From Camarhynchus parvulus (Eukaryota; Chordata; Aves; Passeriformes; Thraupidae): a stretch of 64,000 nucleotides of DNA. This document shows, piece after piece, positions 37,502-48,400 of this stretch. The number at the start of each line of letters is the position of its first letter. Position 1 is the first letter of the stretch. The translations under genes were made by a program, and so were the position numbers. The notes under the pieces are model-generated. The model did not search any database, was not told the origin of the DNA, and saw nothing but the letters and a program-made list of their open reading frames with translations. Location of the stretch: positions 22,615,733 to 22,679,732 of the forward strand of contig NC_044574.1 in assembly GCF_901933205.1 (NCBI RefSeq), written 5' to 3'.

Positions 37502-38743
37502 ACCTAATATAGGTAAAAGCCCAGAGCCAAGTACATAATCACTAAATTACAATTTAAAGTCTTAGTAAGGACAGCCTTTATTTCCTCCAAGATTTCAGAA
37601 GCACACTGCTTCAGGCAAATGTGATTCACCAAGTTTGCATGCAATGAGTTTGGTTTAAAACTCAGTGAAGAACAGATCTATCGAGATAAATCTCAAATCT
37701 TGTTGGACCTGTTTACTTCCATTGCTTTTGATATGAAACTCTAGATAAGAAGCCACAAACTGACTGAAAAGCTGTAGGGAGAGGGAAAAGAATTAGTTTG
37801 AATTCCAGTCTACTATTTTCACAACAGTGTTTCTATTTACATGTATAATCCCTGGTAGGGCATCTCACCAATTGTTTAGAGACTGAGAATACTTAAAAGC
37901 AGTTGTACACAAATAAATGTAGAAAAATATAAAAGCTTGAATTCAGTAAGATATAAAGTGGACATGGCTGTATGGATGCTTATTAAATGTAACATGATAA
38001 GTACTATTTGGGGATTTCCTAAAATAACGTGAGTATTGGGCATTTCTGCTGCTTCTTATTTTGCCTTCTCTGAGCCTAATGGTTCAGTAATCTTCATACC
38101 AAGGTAGCACCTTGCAGTAGCTCTTCTCCTTTGAAAGAAAATAGTTTATTGACAAGAACTGAAACCATGATTTCAGTATCTGAAATTGTGCTGATTTCTC
38201 ATGCACATTGGATAAACTACCTAAGAATGTGGACCTGAAGCACATTTGATTCAAGAGTTGATTCCATTTTGAAACCTGAGAGGGAATCAAGGGATAGAGA
38301 GGAGCAGGAGAGGCAGGTGGATGAGAGTTTAGGGAAAAGTCAATGGAAAGAGAAGCTTCTTAAATCTGGTCAGGAAATAATATCCCCTGATGGTGAGAAC
38401 TTAAAAGATTTGGATAGATTTTTCTTTTTCATTTAAGGACAAAGCTGAGATCTGAAGTATGATGAAATCAGAGTAAATTTTGCTTTAACAGTTCATTAAC
38501 AGTCAATGTTTGTGATAGCTTTAGAAAGGTTAAATATATAATTCTAAGAAGTTCCAGTTTTCCAAGGAATGTAGTATCTATAGATTAATCTTCTATTTTG
38601 TTTACTTTAATTGATTAGAGTTTTCACTGAGGATAAAAAAAGTCTATAATCAGGAAACAAGTAGTGCCAAAGGCCAGCAGGAATGACGAGAGGCACTCTG
38701 GGGAGAAGGATAAGGCTCCACAAGCAAAATGGACTCTGTGTTT

Positions 38744-38779
38744 TTGTTACCCTGCTGTGCCTTGTTACCCTGCTGTGTC
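38744..38779 (+). repeat. Short tandem duplication
   Basis: TTGTTACCCTGCTGTG is repeated directly with CC between the copies, in the intergenic region left of PGM2. No known function. Confidence 0.75.
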
Positions 38780-41700
38780 ACCTACTCTTGCTGTAGAATT
38801 TGAGACAAATATCTTTTAAGGGATTTTAATAGGTGTGTGTGATAATTTAATTAATATCAAAGTAATCTTGTAGATGAACAGATTTTTTTTGTTAGGATGT
38901 GCCCATACACATCAAATCTTAGCAAGTTAGCTTTTCTTGCCTAGGGTGATGGGAGGGGAGGGCAAAAGTAAATAGTAAATTAATTAAAATATATTATTTC
39001 AGATATTGCCAAACTGTATATCAAATGCAGTCAAACTTGTTGCAGTACAAGAATGTAAACATTCTGCAGGAGGTGGGAACAGGCTCCCATGTTTGCAGAG
39101 GGAGGAGACAGGCTTTAATCAAAAAGCTCAGTGTTAGCCTTCTTTTCAGATGTTCACAAGTTAATTGATTTCCTTTTGGAATTAAAAGGACCTAAATCCA
39201 TACATCCTGCTTCACTAAACAGAGTCTTAATCAAAGGGCTGTGAAAGCTGAGCATTTCTGCTGTTTCTCAGCTGTGGATTCTGTCCTGCTCTGTACAACC
39301 AGACAAATCTTTAGAACCGCAGAAACTATAGTCAGCAGTACCTTGTGTATAATCACAAGGATACAAGCAATCATCTTTTTTTTGCTGCTACCACAATGAT
39401 TATTTGAAAATTTTTAATACTTCAAACAGTGTCTAAGTCTCAAAACATTACGTAGTTTGATGATTTAACACATTGTCAGAATATATAGTTTCAGTATTCT
39501 GGGAGAACATAGCAAATGCTGGACAACTGGGAAAGAAGGTAAGAAACTCCTTCATAGTTTGTCATTCATTCTTCCCTACTAATAGTTTCAAAAAATATAT
39601 TTAACTTTATGCTAAGTTAAATGTCTCCTAAAAAGTGTTTTTGCTTTATATTTTCAGGAAAAAACCCAATATATATATATAGAGGATATAAACAAATCAG
39701 TTTCTTCCTGCCAGAGTATTTTCGAATGGAAATGGGGGCAGGAATGAAAATGTGCAAACAGAATTGCATTATAAACAGCCTAGGTTTGCAAAACATTATC
39801 TCAGAATAATGCAAATAATATTAATAGATTAAGATGAGCATTATGAAGGATGTTTTTTGTATGAATCACTATGTACACCAAACACTTACCTGCAATAATC
39901 ATGACCTTAATAATCATTATTCCAGGAGTAATGTGTAACCCAGACTTCCTCAAGAGAGTCATTGCCTAAACTTATATTAGAACCTAGATTGAGATAATAC
40001 ATCTCTTTATATTATCTGTATGATATATATCTCTATCATATGGATAATGTATAATATATATATTTTCAACTAGAATTATGTTAGGTAAAAACATTATTCA
40101 ATCTCTTCACAGGGACTATATAGGCAGTATACTGTACAAGAGATTATTTCCTAAGGATTCATTTGACCTTTATTGAGCCTCCTAAAGTGAGCACCCTAAA
40201 TTATTCCATAGCATCACTCCAGAGTGTTAAGTCAACAAAAGGCTTTGTATCTCCAAATATTTGCTTCTGATATGATAGCACAGTACAAATAGGATTCCAT
40301 AATCAGGAATTCCACCTGATGTTTATAAAATGTAACCTTGTCTCAGCTATTGAGGTCCTCTGATAAAGTCTTGCTGAATATTTTCACATTCCTTGAGTTC
40401 AAGATATTTTGACTGGAAAAAAATGCAAAGGTTTTTTTTCCAATGGTGTTTGTTCCTACATCACTCTATCAACAGAGTACAACCCAGATCAAAACAGTGC
40501 TGCTGTACAAAGTCAGATCCTTCATTTAATCCTCTACTGCAAGGAACTCTGACAAGAGGATCTTCCTCCCCTTTCAAATACCCTTTATGCAAAACACAAA
40601 TCCAACTCAAATACTACTGAAAGTTCTACTGAGAGAAAAAAACATCACATACTAACAATCTCTACACTTAGTGTAGGTACTCCATGCTGCTCCCCTCTCA
40701 CCTGTTCCTTCTGCCTTTCTGCCAGAATGGTTGTCAGAAGGATGCAGGAGGGGGAACAGCCCCTTGGACAGCTCAGAGTAACTGCTGTATCAGATGAGGA
40801 GATGTCAGTGGTTTGGCATTTGCCACAGACTCACATTTGTGGTTAAACACAGTGTAGCTTTTTACTCTCCCTTTCATGCAATGTATAATTGAAAAGCAGC
40901 AGAAGTCTAGCAGAAGAATAAGCAGTAGTCTGAATAACAGTTTGCTCTTAGGTGACAAATTATACCAATAATTTTTACTGATCATGTGGGACCCATGATA
41001 GGGCTGGAAAAAAACCAGACATGTGATGAGAACACACAGAATAGGAAGTGGAGCAAGAGCTGGTTAACTGGCACACTGTCAGTGCCATCATTGCTAAAGA
41101 TGCTGTGGAAACAACATTACAGTGTGTTTTTTAGGGGACCCATGAGAACAGATGAGAACAAAACTTGGGAGTGATTGAGTGAAATCACAGGGTTTCTGAA
41201 GTACAATATTCTGCTTCAGAAAAGGTTGGGACATGCTGATTGCATGCTTGTCTCTATTAAATGCCTAACTGGTTAAGCTTTGTCATTTTTGAAAGGGTCA
41301 GCCAAAGCATTGACCCTTTTAGAGGACATCTAACTAATCTACTTTCTAGTCACAAAGTCCACAGCTGCTTCTGGAGTTGGCAGCACATAAATGAGGCAGG
41401 GTATCTAGATAAGTTCAGCTGAGCATTTCAGGGCAAGGAGCTCTGTACCTGAAAATAGGAACACAGATCTGTTTTAACAGCTGCAAAGGTTACCAGCTCC
41501 AATATAGTCACTGTGGTTTAATCATCTGAAGAAACATTGGCATGTGATCCTTGCCTGTCACACAGACTGCTGCTTACAAGTCTTTCCAAGTAAGAGATAG
41601 TAGTATTTTCAGGTTAATTTAGGATGGTGGATTACTTCTGCTCCTTTGTGCATTGCTGAGTTATCCCTCCCCTGTTTTACAGATAAGTAAAGCTTATATT

Positions 41701-42169
41701 GCTGGTTGTTTGTTTCTTCTGAGGGCTGTAATATTTCCAGTGGATGCCTAACAGGAAACCCATGTATAGTAAATCATTCTGTGGAGAACTGCCCTACAGA
41801 CATCTGGGATTTTGTGTCATTCAGTCCTCACTTTCTCCCAACCTCTTTTTCCATTTTCTGACTTTTGTAGGTTTATATCAGTCTGTCTGGTCAAATGTCG
41901 ATAACTGAAAATATTCCAAATATAGAATTTTATTATGTTTTCAGTATTTCTTTTTATTTATTGATACTGGAACACTCCGGAAACAGGAATATTGAAATAT
42001 TCTTATATTCCTGAATATAAGAAAGAGTGCAGATATTTTTTATTCACTGACATTCGTTTTCAATTATCTAAATCTAAAGACAAGGAGAGGAAGGTTCTGC
42101 CCCAAATAAAAGGAATACTAACACTACATTATCGAACAATTATTATCTGTCAGAGACGTGGGGAATTTT

Positions 42170-42320
42170 TTGTAAGGCGGGACCCGCGGACGCAGCTCCA
42201 GCTCAACTTGGAGCCGCGGATGCCTCGGTAGCTATTCCTGCTGTGACCGCGAGAGGGCAGCCTGTGCCCATTAAAGCATCGCCTGAAGCCTGAACTCGGC
42301 TTTGGGAGAACTCGGCCTTT
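42170..42320. promoter_or_regulatory. Isolated GC-rich patch with a CTCF-like motif
   Basis: About 150 bp of CpG-containing sequence in AT-rich intergenic DNA. CCGCGAGAGGGCAG at 42247-42260 fits the CTCF core consensus (CCGCGNGGNGGCAG) at all but one fixed position. A near-duplicate (AACTCGGCTTTGGGAGAACTC / CTCGGCCTTTGGGGG) follows at about 42293-42325. No ORF or splice structure is seen. Reads as an insulator or other regulatory element between RELL1 and PGM2; this is inference from one motif. Confidence 0.4.
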
Positions 42321-44532
42321 GGGGGGTTTTAATTACTCTGCTTCATTTTAATTAAAACTTTGTGGAGACTAAAAATGAAGTTATTTTAAAAGCGTACTGT
42401 AGTGCAACGTCCAAGTTGTTTGAGGCCATTTTAAGACCTACTGTACAAATTTCTCAGTATAGCTTTTCATTTAGTTCTTGTATGGTTTCAGTAAGATATG
42501 CTTATCTCCTCTGCCAAGAGTAAATAATCTGTATTAATAAGATGCTACATCTTTAAAGTCAGTTCCTTAATTGCATATTTTTTAATTTATTCAGGAAAAA
42601 CAACGTGGGGAATTTAGTGCTGCCTTCTTAGAGCAGCTTTCTAATGGAAATGTGGCTCTACTAACTTTCCAAATTTTAGATACTATTTCCTTTATCAATA
42701 GGACATCAGATAAATTTTTTGCATGTAAGCTCAGTTTTGCTGTCTGTAAAACAAATATTTCAACTTTGGTGGTGTAAACTGTGGAGTGTAGCTATATATT
42801 ATAAAAGCATACTGTGCCAGTTTTTTTAAAGAACCGCCTTTCCCCTTTGATACTGCCATCGTGCCTCTCAGCCATGCATTTACAAGCCTGAGCATTCAAT
42901 GGGAACTGCTGCAGGTTCAGCACTTTTGAGAAACGGCTTACTTAAAAGTCTAAAGTTGGATTTAGCAGCTTAACGTTTTGGGGAAACTTGTTAAGTTTTC
43001 ATACCAAGTTATGAAAGTCTTAATAACTTACTGTTGTTAAGGCAAATGTCTATCCATTATATTTATGCTGCCAGTTTCAATTTTTTACTTTTACTCTAAT
43101 AACTAATCCTGGTTAAGGAAAGCTTTCCTTTACTTAGGGTGAGAGAACTGTCAGAATCCCTCTCAACTCCATTTCTATAACAGAGAGCACAATGTTATTC
43201 AAGTCAAGTTGTAGGCCTGGTAATTCTGTGAGATATCCAGAAAATTACCTAGGGAGGGAATAAAGTTCAATCACAACCAAACTAAAGGACAAATATAAAA
43301 ATAATGCACCCTGCTCACTTCTTTTATAAAGGAATTGGGTTGAAATAAACTGTGCATATTACTCTTGAATTCCATGAAACCATAAGATCAAATGTTTCTT
43401 TTTTGTCACAGCATAATTTAAGTCATTTGCACAAGAGGTGAGTTCAAGATCATGTATTTATTAATGATTTTTCACTTCCGCTTGTATTTTTGGTCTTTAC
43501 CAAAAGAGAAGATGTAAGAGAAGGGCAGCAGTCCCAAATATACTTGAAAAGAAGTGGCATTAGCTCTGACTTTGTCTTATGTGTCGAACAAAGATAATTT
43601 ATCCTTGAACCTAGAAACTGAATACAGTCTAGAACAAGACAGAAAAAGCATGTTTTAGTAGTTCTGCTGCCACAGGATCCAAGATCTGCCTGACTACCAG
43701 AGATCAGGAGTCTATGCCAAACAGTGGAAATTATAAAAGACTTTCAGCTGTGAACAAGAAGCTTACAATAAACAATGGAGAAAAAAATTTCAAAGAGGAA
43801 ACATAAAATAATCTGACACATCCTTGGGTTAGCTGGTAGACAACAGAAGTGGAGAACAAATACTAAAATTCAAGCCATGAATACAATAACCGCCACATCC
43901 TTCCTTTTCTTCCCCTGCTTCCCTCTTCCCTTTCATCAGGTTACAAGAGCAGTGCTTTATTTAAGACAACATCCTCTTCTGAGGCTACATGTGCTTTTTG
44001 AAATGTGCAATGTGCACCACAGTTTCCCAGTCAATCTGTGCTGTAGAATCAAAACTTTTTTCTCTCCTGCTCCCTACTAGTATTTCAAGCTAGTGATGAA
44101 AGTGAAAACTAATAAAATATCTTTAAATTTTCAGACTGCTTAAAGTAGTGAAGCTAAGACATGTATCTGCTCTAAGCTCTGAGAACCTAAAGCTAACTTT
44201 AACTTGTCATCAGTAATATTCTATAATCCTTAGTCCTTTTATTTCTGTACGTAACACAAATAGCAATTGTTATTTCCCAGCTGGCTGCAAACAGAGAATG
44301 ACCATGCACTAAGAGCATACTGAAAATGGGGGAACTGGGTAGAAGAGTTTAAATGTAATATCTGTACGTACAACAAGAAAATATCACTGGTTGTGACATT
44401 CACTTTCTGTTAGCATTTCACAATTTTTCTCTACAGCTGTATCACAATACTGCAGAGGTCAGCAATGAAAAGTTTAGGTTCCTTGCCAGAACATACAACA
44501 TTTCATGAATTACAGAATGTATCAACCTCTCC

Positions 44533-44862
44533 GATTCACAGACTGGTTGAGGTTGGAGAAGACCTCTGGAGGTCATTTGGTCAAACTTCCCCACTCAAGA
44601 CCCACCTGCCCAAAACCATGTCCAGATGGCTTTTACATATTTCCAAGGATGAAGACTCCAAAACCTTCTTAAGCAAACTGTGTCAGTGCTCACTGTCATA
44701 GCAAAAAAGTATTTCCTAATGTTCACCTGGAACCTCCTCTGTTTCAGTTTATGCCTCTTGTCCTGTCAGTGAGCACCACTGAAAAAAGCCTGGCTCTTTT
44801 TCTCCTTTGCATCCTCCCTTCAGGTATTTATATATGTTGGAAAAATCCCTCTGTACAACATA
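44533..44862 (-). mobile_element. CR1 LINE fragment (longest copy in window)
   Basis: Antisense CR1 of about 330 bp: GATTCACAGACTGGTTGAGG, GTCATTTGGTCAAACTTCCC, then CAAAACCTTCTTAAGCAAAC, AAGTATTTCCTAATGTTCAC, TGTTTCAGTTTATGCCTCTT and ATCCCTCTGTAC. These are the usual CR1 3'UTR and end-of-ORF2 landmarks. The 78-codon ORF inside it is not a host gene. Confidence 0.9.
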
Positions 44863-47427
44863 TAGTTGCAGATAACATAAAATTCAAAACTTAACTGAAG
44901 GTATTGATGAGAACCATTAACACATTCATTGCTCTTCCTACCTGCAAGCTAAATAAAGCAATTGGGTGCTGTGGTGTTAAGGCTAAAGCTTAACACAACT
45001 AACAGACAAATGCCATTTAGTTCATACTTGGTGTGAAAAGCCTGTGCAGCTGCAGCCACACTGAGCTCAAGTTATAACATTCAGTGTTCATTGAAACATT
45101 TCACTTCAGAAAGTGTAGGTCAAGAGGGATGCTTTAAGTACCCCACACTCTGAAATTCTAGCATTAATGTGAATTTAGTAATGATTCCACCTGTTTTGAA
45201 GAAGACCCAATTAAAATTAGACACAGTATTTTAAGTTCCAAAAAAAAGAGTATAAAGTCAGCAAACTTACTTGGTTTATTGAATGGATATTTAAAGTTTT
45301 ATTTTGTCAATTTCAGCTGGGTTTGGGAACAGCTGGAGAAAAAAAAAGGAAAATCCCCTCATCCTTGATGTCTCCATTTTATCTAATTTTTAACATGCAG
45401 TCAGCCAATTTTTCTCCAACTCAGTATCCAGGGCTTCTCATGAAATACTGTTGGGTCTGAATTCTTTATTGGAAATTCACTTTTTGAAAGAATCTTAGGA
45501 AGGGTCTTATTGTTAAGTTATGTAGTATTTTGAAATAATTTACACTGTATTGTTTTCTGTGGAGGGATAGAATGTAAGAAAATAAAGATAGTGCAGAAGA
45601 TAGTCTCACACCTGAGGAGCTGCAGCTGTACTAATCACCAAAGATTAGGAACAGCCCTGCCCTTAATAGGCCACAGCTGTGTCCAATAAGAAGATGAGTG
45701 CTACCAAAGAGTTGGCGTTTGTTGGCTGTCCTGCGAAGAAGGAGGAGTCAGTGCTGTGAGGAGCTGCACGTGAGAAAATCAAGGAGAAGGTATGGGACTT
45801 TTGCAATAAGATGACAGCAGTTTTCATGAAAAACTGTTCATCACAGCAGCAACTGCAGGCAGCAGTTGGCTATTTCATTTTCAGCCTCTTCTGGTGTTGT
45901 TAGATCATGAAGTTTTCAGGACTGTGGCACTTTGCAAGTTGCAAGGTTCTGGCCACTCTGCTTAGAGCAGTCCCAAAAGGTATTAGACAAGAACTTTAAA
46001 AGAGTTTTTCTGTGACACAGCTGGGCCTATACTGTAATGGATCCTGATAACCATTTTGGTCCATCCTAAAGAAAACCTGCTTGATTTATAGCCACCCTCA
46101 AGCATTCAAGGGAAAAGAGGACATGTTCCATGAATCTGTCACCTCCTTTGGTTGAGTCAGTGGCAGTACTTTGTTATGGTGCTTTACAAAGTCAGTGCTG
46201 TAGTAGCTGTATCATTCTTCACCTAAGCAAATCTTACTTTTTTTCCTGTGATTACCTCTCTCCTGCCTTTGATCAGCGTGTAGAATTCAGTGACATTTCC
46301 ACAAGGCCAGCCCCTTCCTCATTTGCCCCATCCTCCAAACTTGGGGAAAAAGGGATGCTCTAATTGTTCCCATTGAAGTACTGTTGGGAAGCACCTGGAT
46401 AGGATATCCTTTACAAGTGTTCAGATTCAGGACTTGGCGCCCCTGGCAAATTAATCTGCTCCTCCTGTATGGCACCATCACAGTGACTTCACATTTGTCA
46501 GCAGCCTCAGAACTCCTGCAACGCAGCTCTGTGTCCACGCCACTCTCAGGGGTTTTCCCCTGCCTTGGCCTGTGCTGCAGTTAAACAGGGAAATCCCAGT
46601 CACTCCTCTGGCACTCTCTGCAGAATTGCATCCCCTTGGACTAGCCCAGCTTCAGATAGAGGCTGATAAAATGTAGGGAAAACCTCCAGAACACCTTATC
46701 CTGAAGCTCCAGAGCACTCACACTGCTGTTTCCCTCAGTACTTTGGAATGTTGATGACAGAAATCTTGTTAGGCAAGAAAGATGGTTCAGTGCTCTCTGC
46801 ACTGTATGTTTGCCCAAAAAATTGTAAGAAATCAACCAGGATGGAGGGGCTTATCATGGCATCTTCCAGGGATTCCAGTCAAAACACAAGCTTAGTTATA
46901 GGAACTGTTTGGACAGAGCAGCAGCTTGGCAGTTCAAGCTTCTCTCAAAGGCATCATGCTACAATAATAATTCAATCAAAGCCATATTAACCTGTTCTTT
47001 AGTTCCAGCTGAAGGAACACAGTCCATTTTCCTGAGTGAAATTCAGTTGTTTTGGGTTTTTTTCTAATTTTGCAGCTGAGGTCAGATTTGTGTTCAGCCA
47101 GAGAGGTGCAGAGGCCAGAAGAATTGGGTTAAAACACCATTATCAAAACGATAGAGAAAACAGATTATTACAAAAGCAGCCAAACAACATTTTTTTTCTG
47201 ATTTTCTTATTCTTCAGTTCCTCTGATGTTTCATCTTACCAGTTTTTCTGTAAGGGTATCATAACAATTATTTCACTGATCAGTAGTGAATATCAGAAGG
47301 ATATGCATTAACATTTTTGCAAGTGATGTGTAGCAGTTCTCTTGTTCACATGCACTCTGGTAATGTACTAATGAACTCTGAAAGGTTTTCAAGTGTCTGT
47401 ACAAGTCATTATTTGTATGAAAATTTT
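44863..47427. other. Intergenic DNA upstream of PGM2
   Basis: No coding exon recognised. The stretch 45600-45800 has a distinct, moderately GC-rich texture (GGCCACAGCTGTGTCCAATA) that resembles a dispersed avian repeat, but I cannot name it. Confidence 0.5.
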
Positions 47428-47500
47428 AGAATCATAGAATGTTTTTGGTCAGAAAGGATCTTAAGGATCATCTAATTATAATCTTTATCCTAAATTAAGA
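47428..47500 (-). mobile_element. CR1 LINE fragment
   Basis: Antisense CR1 3' end, AGAATCATAGAATGTTTTTG, then AGAAAGGATCTTAAGGATCA. It is a short, diverged stub ending about 100 bp before the PGM2 CpG island. Confidence 0.8.
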
Positions 47501-47599
47501 GTGCTCCCGAGCTCATCCCTGATTTATCTTGACTGTAAAAAAAGGAATCTCAGTCGCCTTAGCCCAATGCCCGTGGAATGTGACACTTCTAACAACCGT

Positions 47600-48400
47600 G
47601 CTACTTTCTTCCGCCAGCCATGCTGCGGAGGAGGCGGCTGCGTCCATCGTTGTTTTCCCGCTGTTATTTGGGAACGCTGCTCCTCCTCCTCCTCCGTTCG
47701 GCGCAGTGCGGGGCCCGGGGCTCCCCTCGGGGCTCCGCCGGGCCGGCAGCCGCAGCCTCACCTGACAACATTCAGCGCTCCGGGGAAAGGAATTATTAAT
47801 CCCCCGCTCTAAGCGAGGGCCCCGACCCGGCCTCGCCGAGCAGGACGGAGGCGGGGCCGCTCTGTCCGGCCGTGGCCTCGGCCCCGGCCCTGACCCCGGC
47901 CCGGGCAGGCAGGCGGGCGGGGCGGAGGTGGGGCGGCCCGGCTCGGCCCGGCGGGCGGAGCGGGGCGGGCGCGCTCCGGAAGAGGGAAGGAAGGAGCGGA
48001 GCGGCGGCGGCTCGGTTGGAGCGGGATGGCAGCGCGGGGCTCGGCGGGGGATGGCGCGCTGCGCCGCGCGGCCGAGCAGTGGCTGCTCTGGGACAAGGTG
48101 AGGCACGGCTGGGCGGGGGGCAATGGGAGTGCGGGCTGCAGAAGGGTCAGGGGGCGCGGCGTGACGCCCGGCTTTTACATTGTGCCGGATTGGGGTGCGG
48201 TAAAAGCACCTGTTCGCTCCTTTGGCTCTGCTTCCAGAGCTCTCTGAGAAAGGGGCGCTCTCCCTCCCCCCTCCGCGCATCCCCTCCCGCCCCGCGGCGG
48301 GGCTGGCGCAGGTGGGGCTGCGGGGCCCCGTCCGGTGCTGCGGCTCCGTCACCCGCCGCGGCAGCCGCTGCTCTCGTTTGGAAACATCCCGGCTGGTCTC
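47600..48400 (+). promoter_or_regulatory. PGM2: CpG island promoter of PGM2
   Basis: About 800 bp of dense CpG with GC boxes (for example GGGCGGGGCGG near 47920) surround PGM2 exon 1 and extend into the start of intron 1. No TATA box is seen. The start site is probably 50-150 bp upstream of the ATG at 48026 but is not fixed. The 279-codon ORF on the opposite strand across the island looks like a low-stop artefact: it is rich in Pro, Ala and Arg with no recognisable domain. Confidence 0.85.
48026..48097 (+). CDS. PGM2: PGM2 exon 1 (start codon)
   Basis: The ATG at 48026 (GCGGGATGG, G at +4) opens 24 codons: [20 protein letters not shown] then LWDK, followed by the donor AAG|GTGAGG. The ending QWLLWDK matches the human exon 1 ending (QWLRWDK), and the exon ends in phase 0. 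The start is chosen because it is in frame with that block and lies in the CpG island. The much longer ORFs overlapping this exon are artefacts of high G+C. Confidence 0.93.

Larger units (their letters stand above)
37510..44530. other. Intergenic DNA between the young solo LTR and the large CR1 copy
   Basis: AT-rich, with no coding exon or RNA gene recognised. It contains the GC-rich CTCF-like patch at 42.2 kb, a 9-bp inverted repeat AAAGGGTCA / TGACCCTTT (41292-41319) and an AT-rich imperfect palindrome near 40010-40050. Predicted ORFs here are short and unremarkable. Confidence 0.6.

Noticed and set aside
44465..44701. 78-codon ORF
   Set aside because: It is a translation of antisense CR1 sequence.
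47513..48352. 279-codon minus-strand ORF across the PGM2 CpG island
   Set aside because: It is antisense to the real exon 1, rich in Pro/Ala/Arg/Ser, with no domain. Long ORFs on several frames are expected in CpG-dense DNA with few stops.
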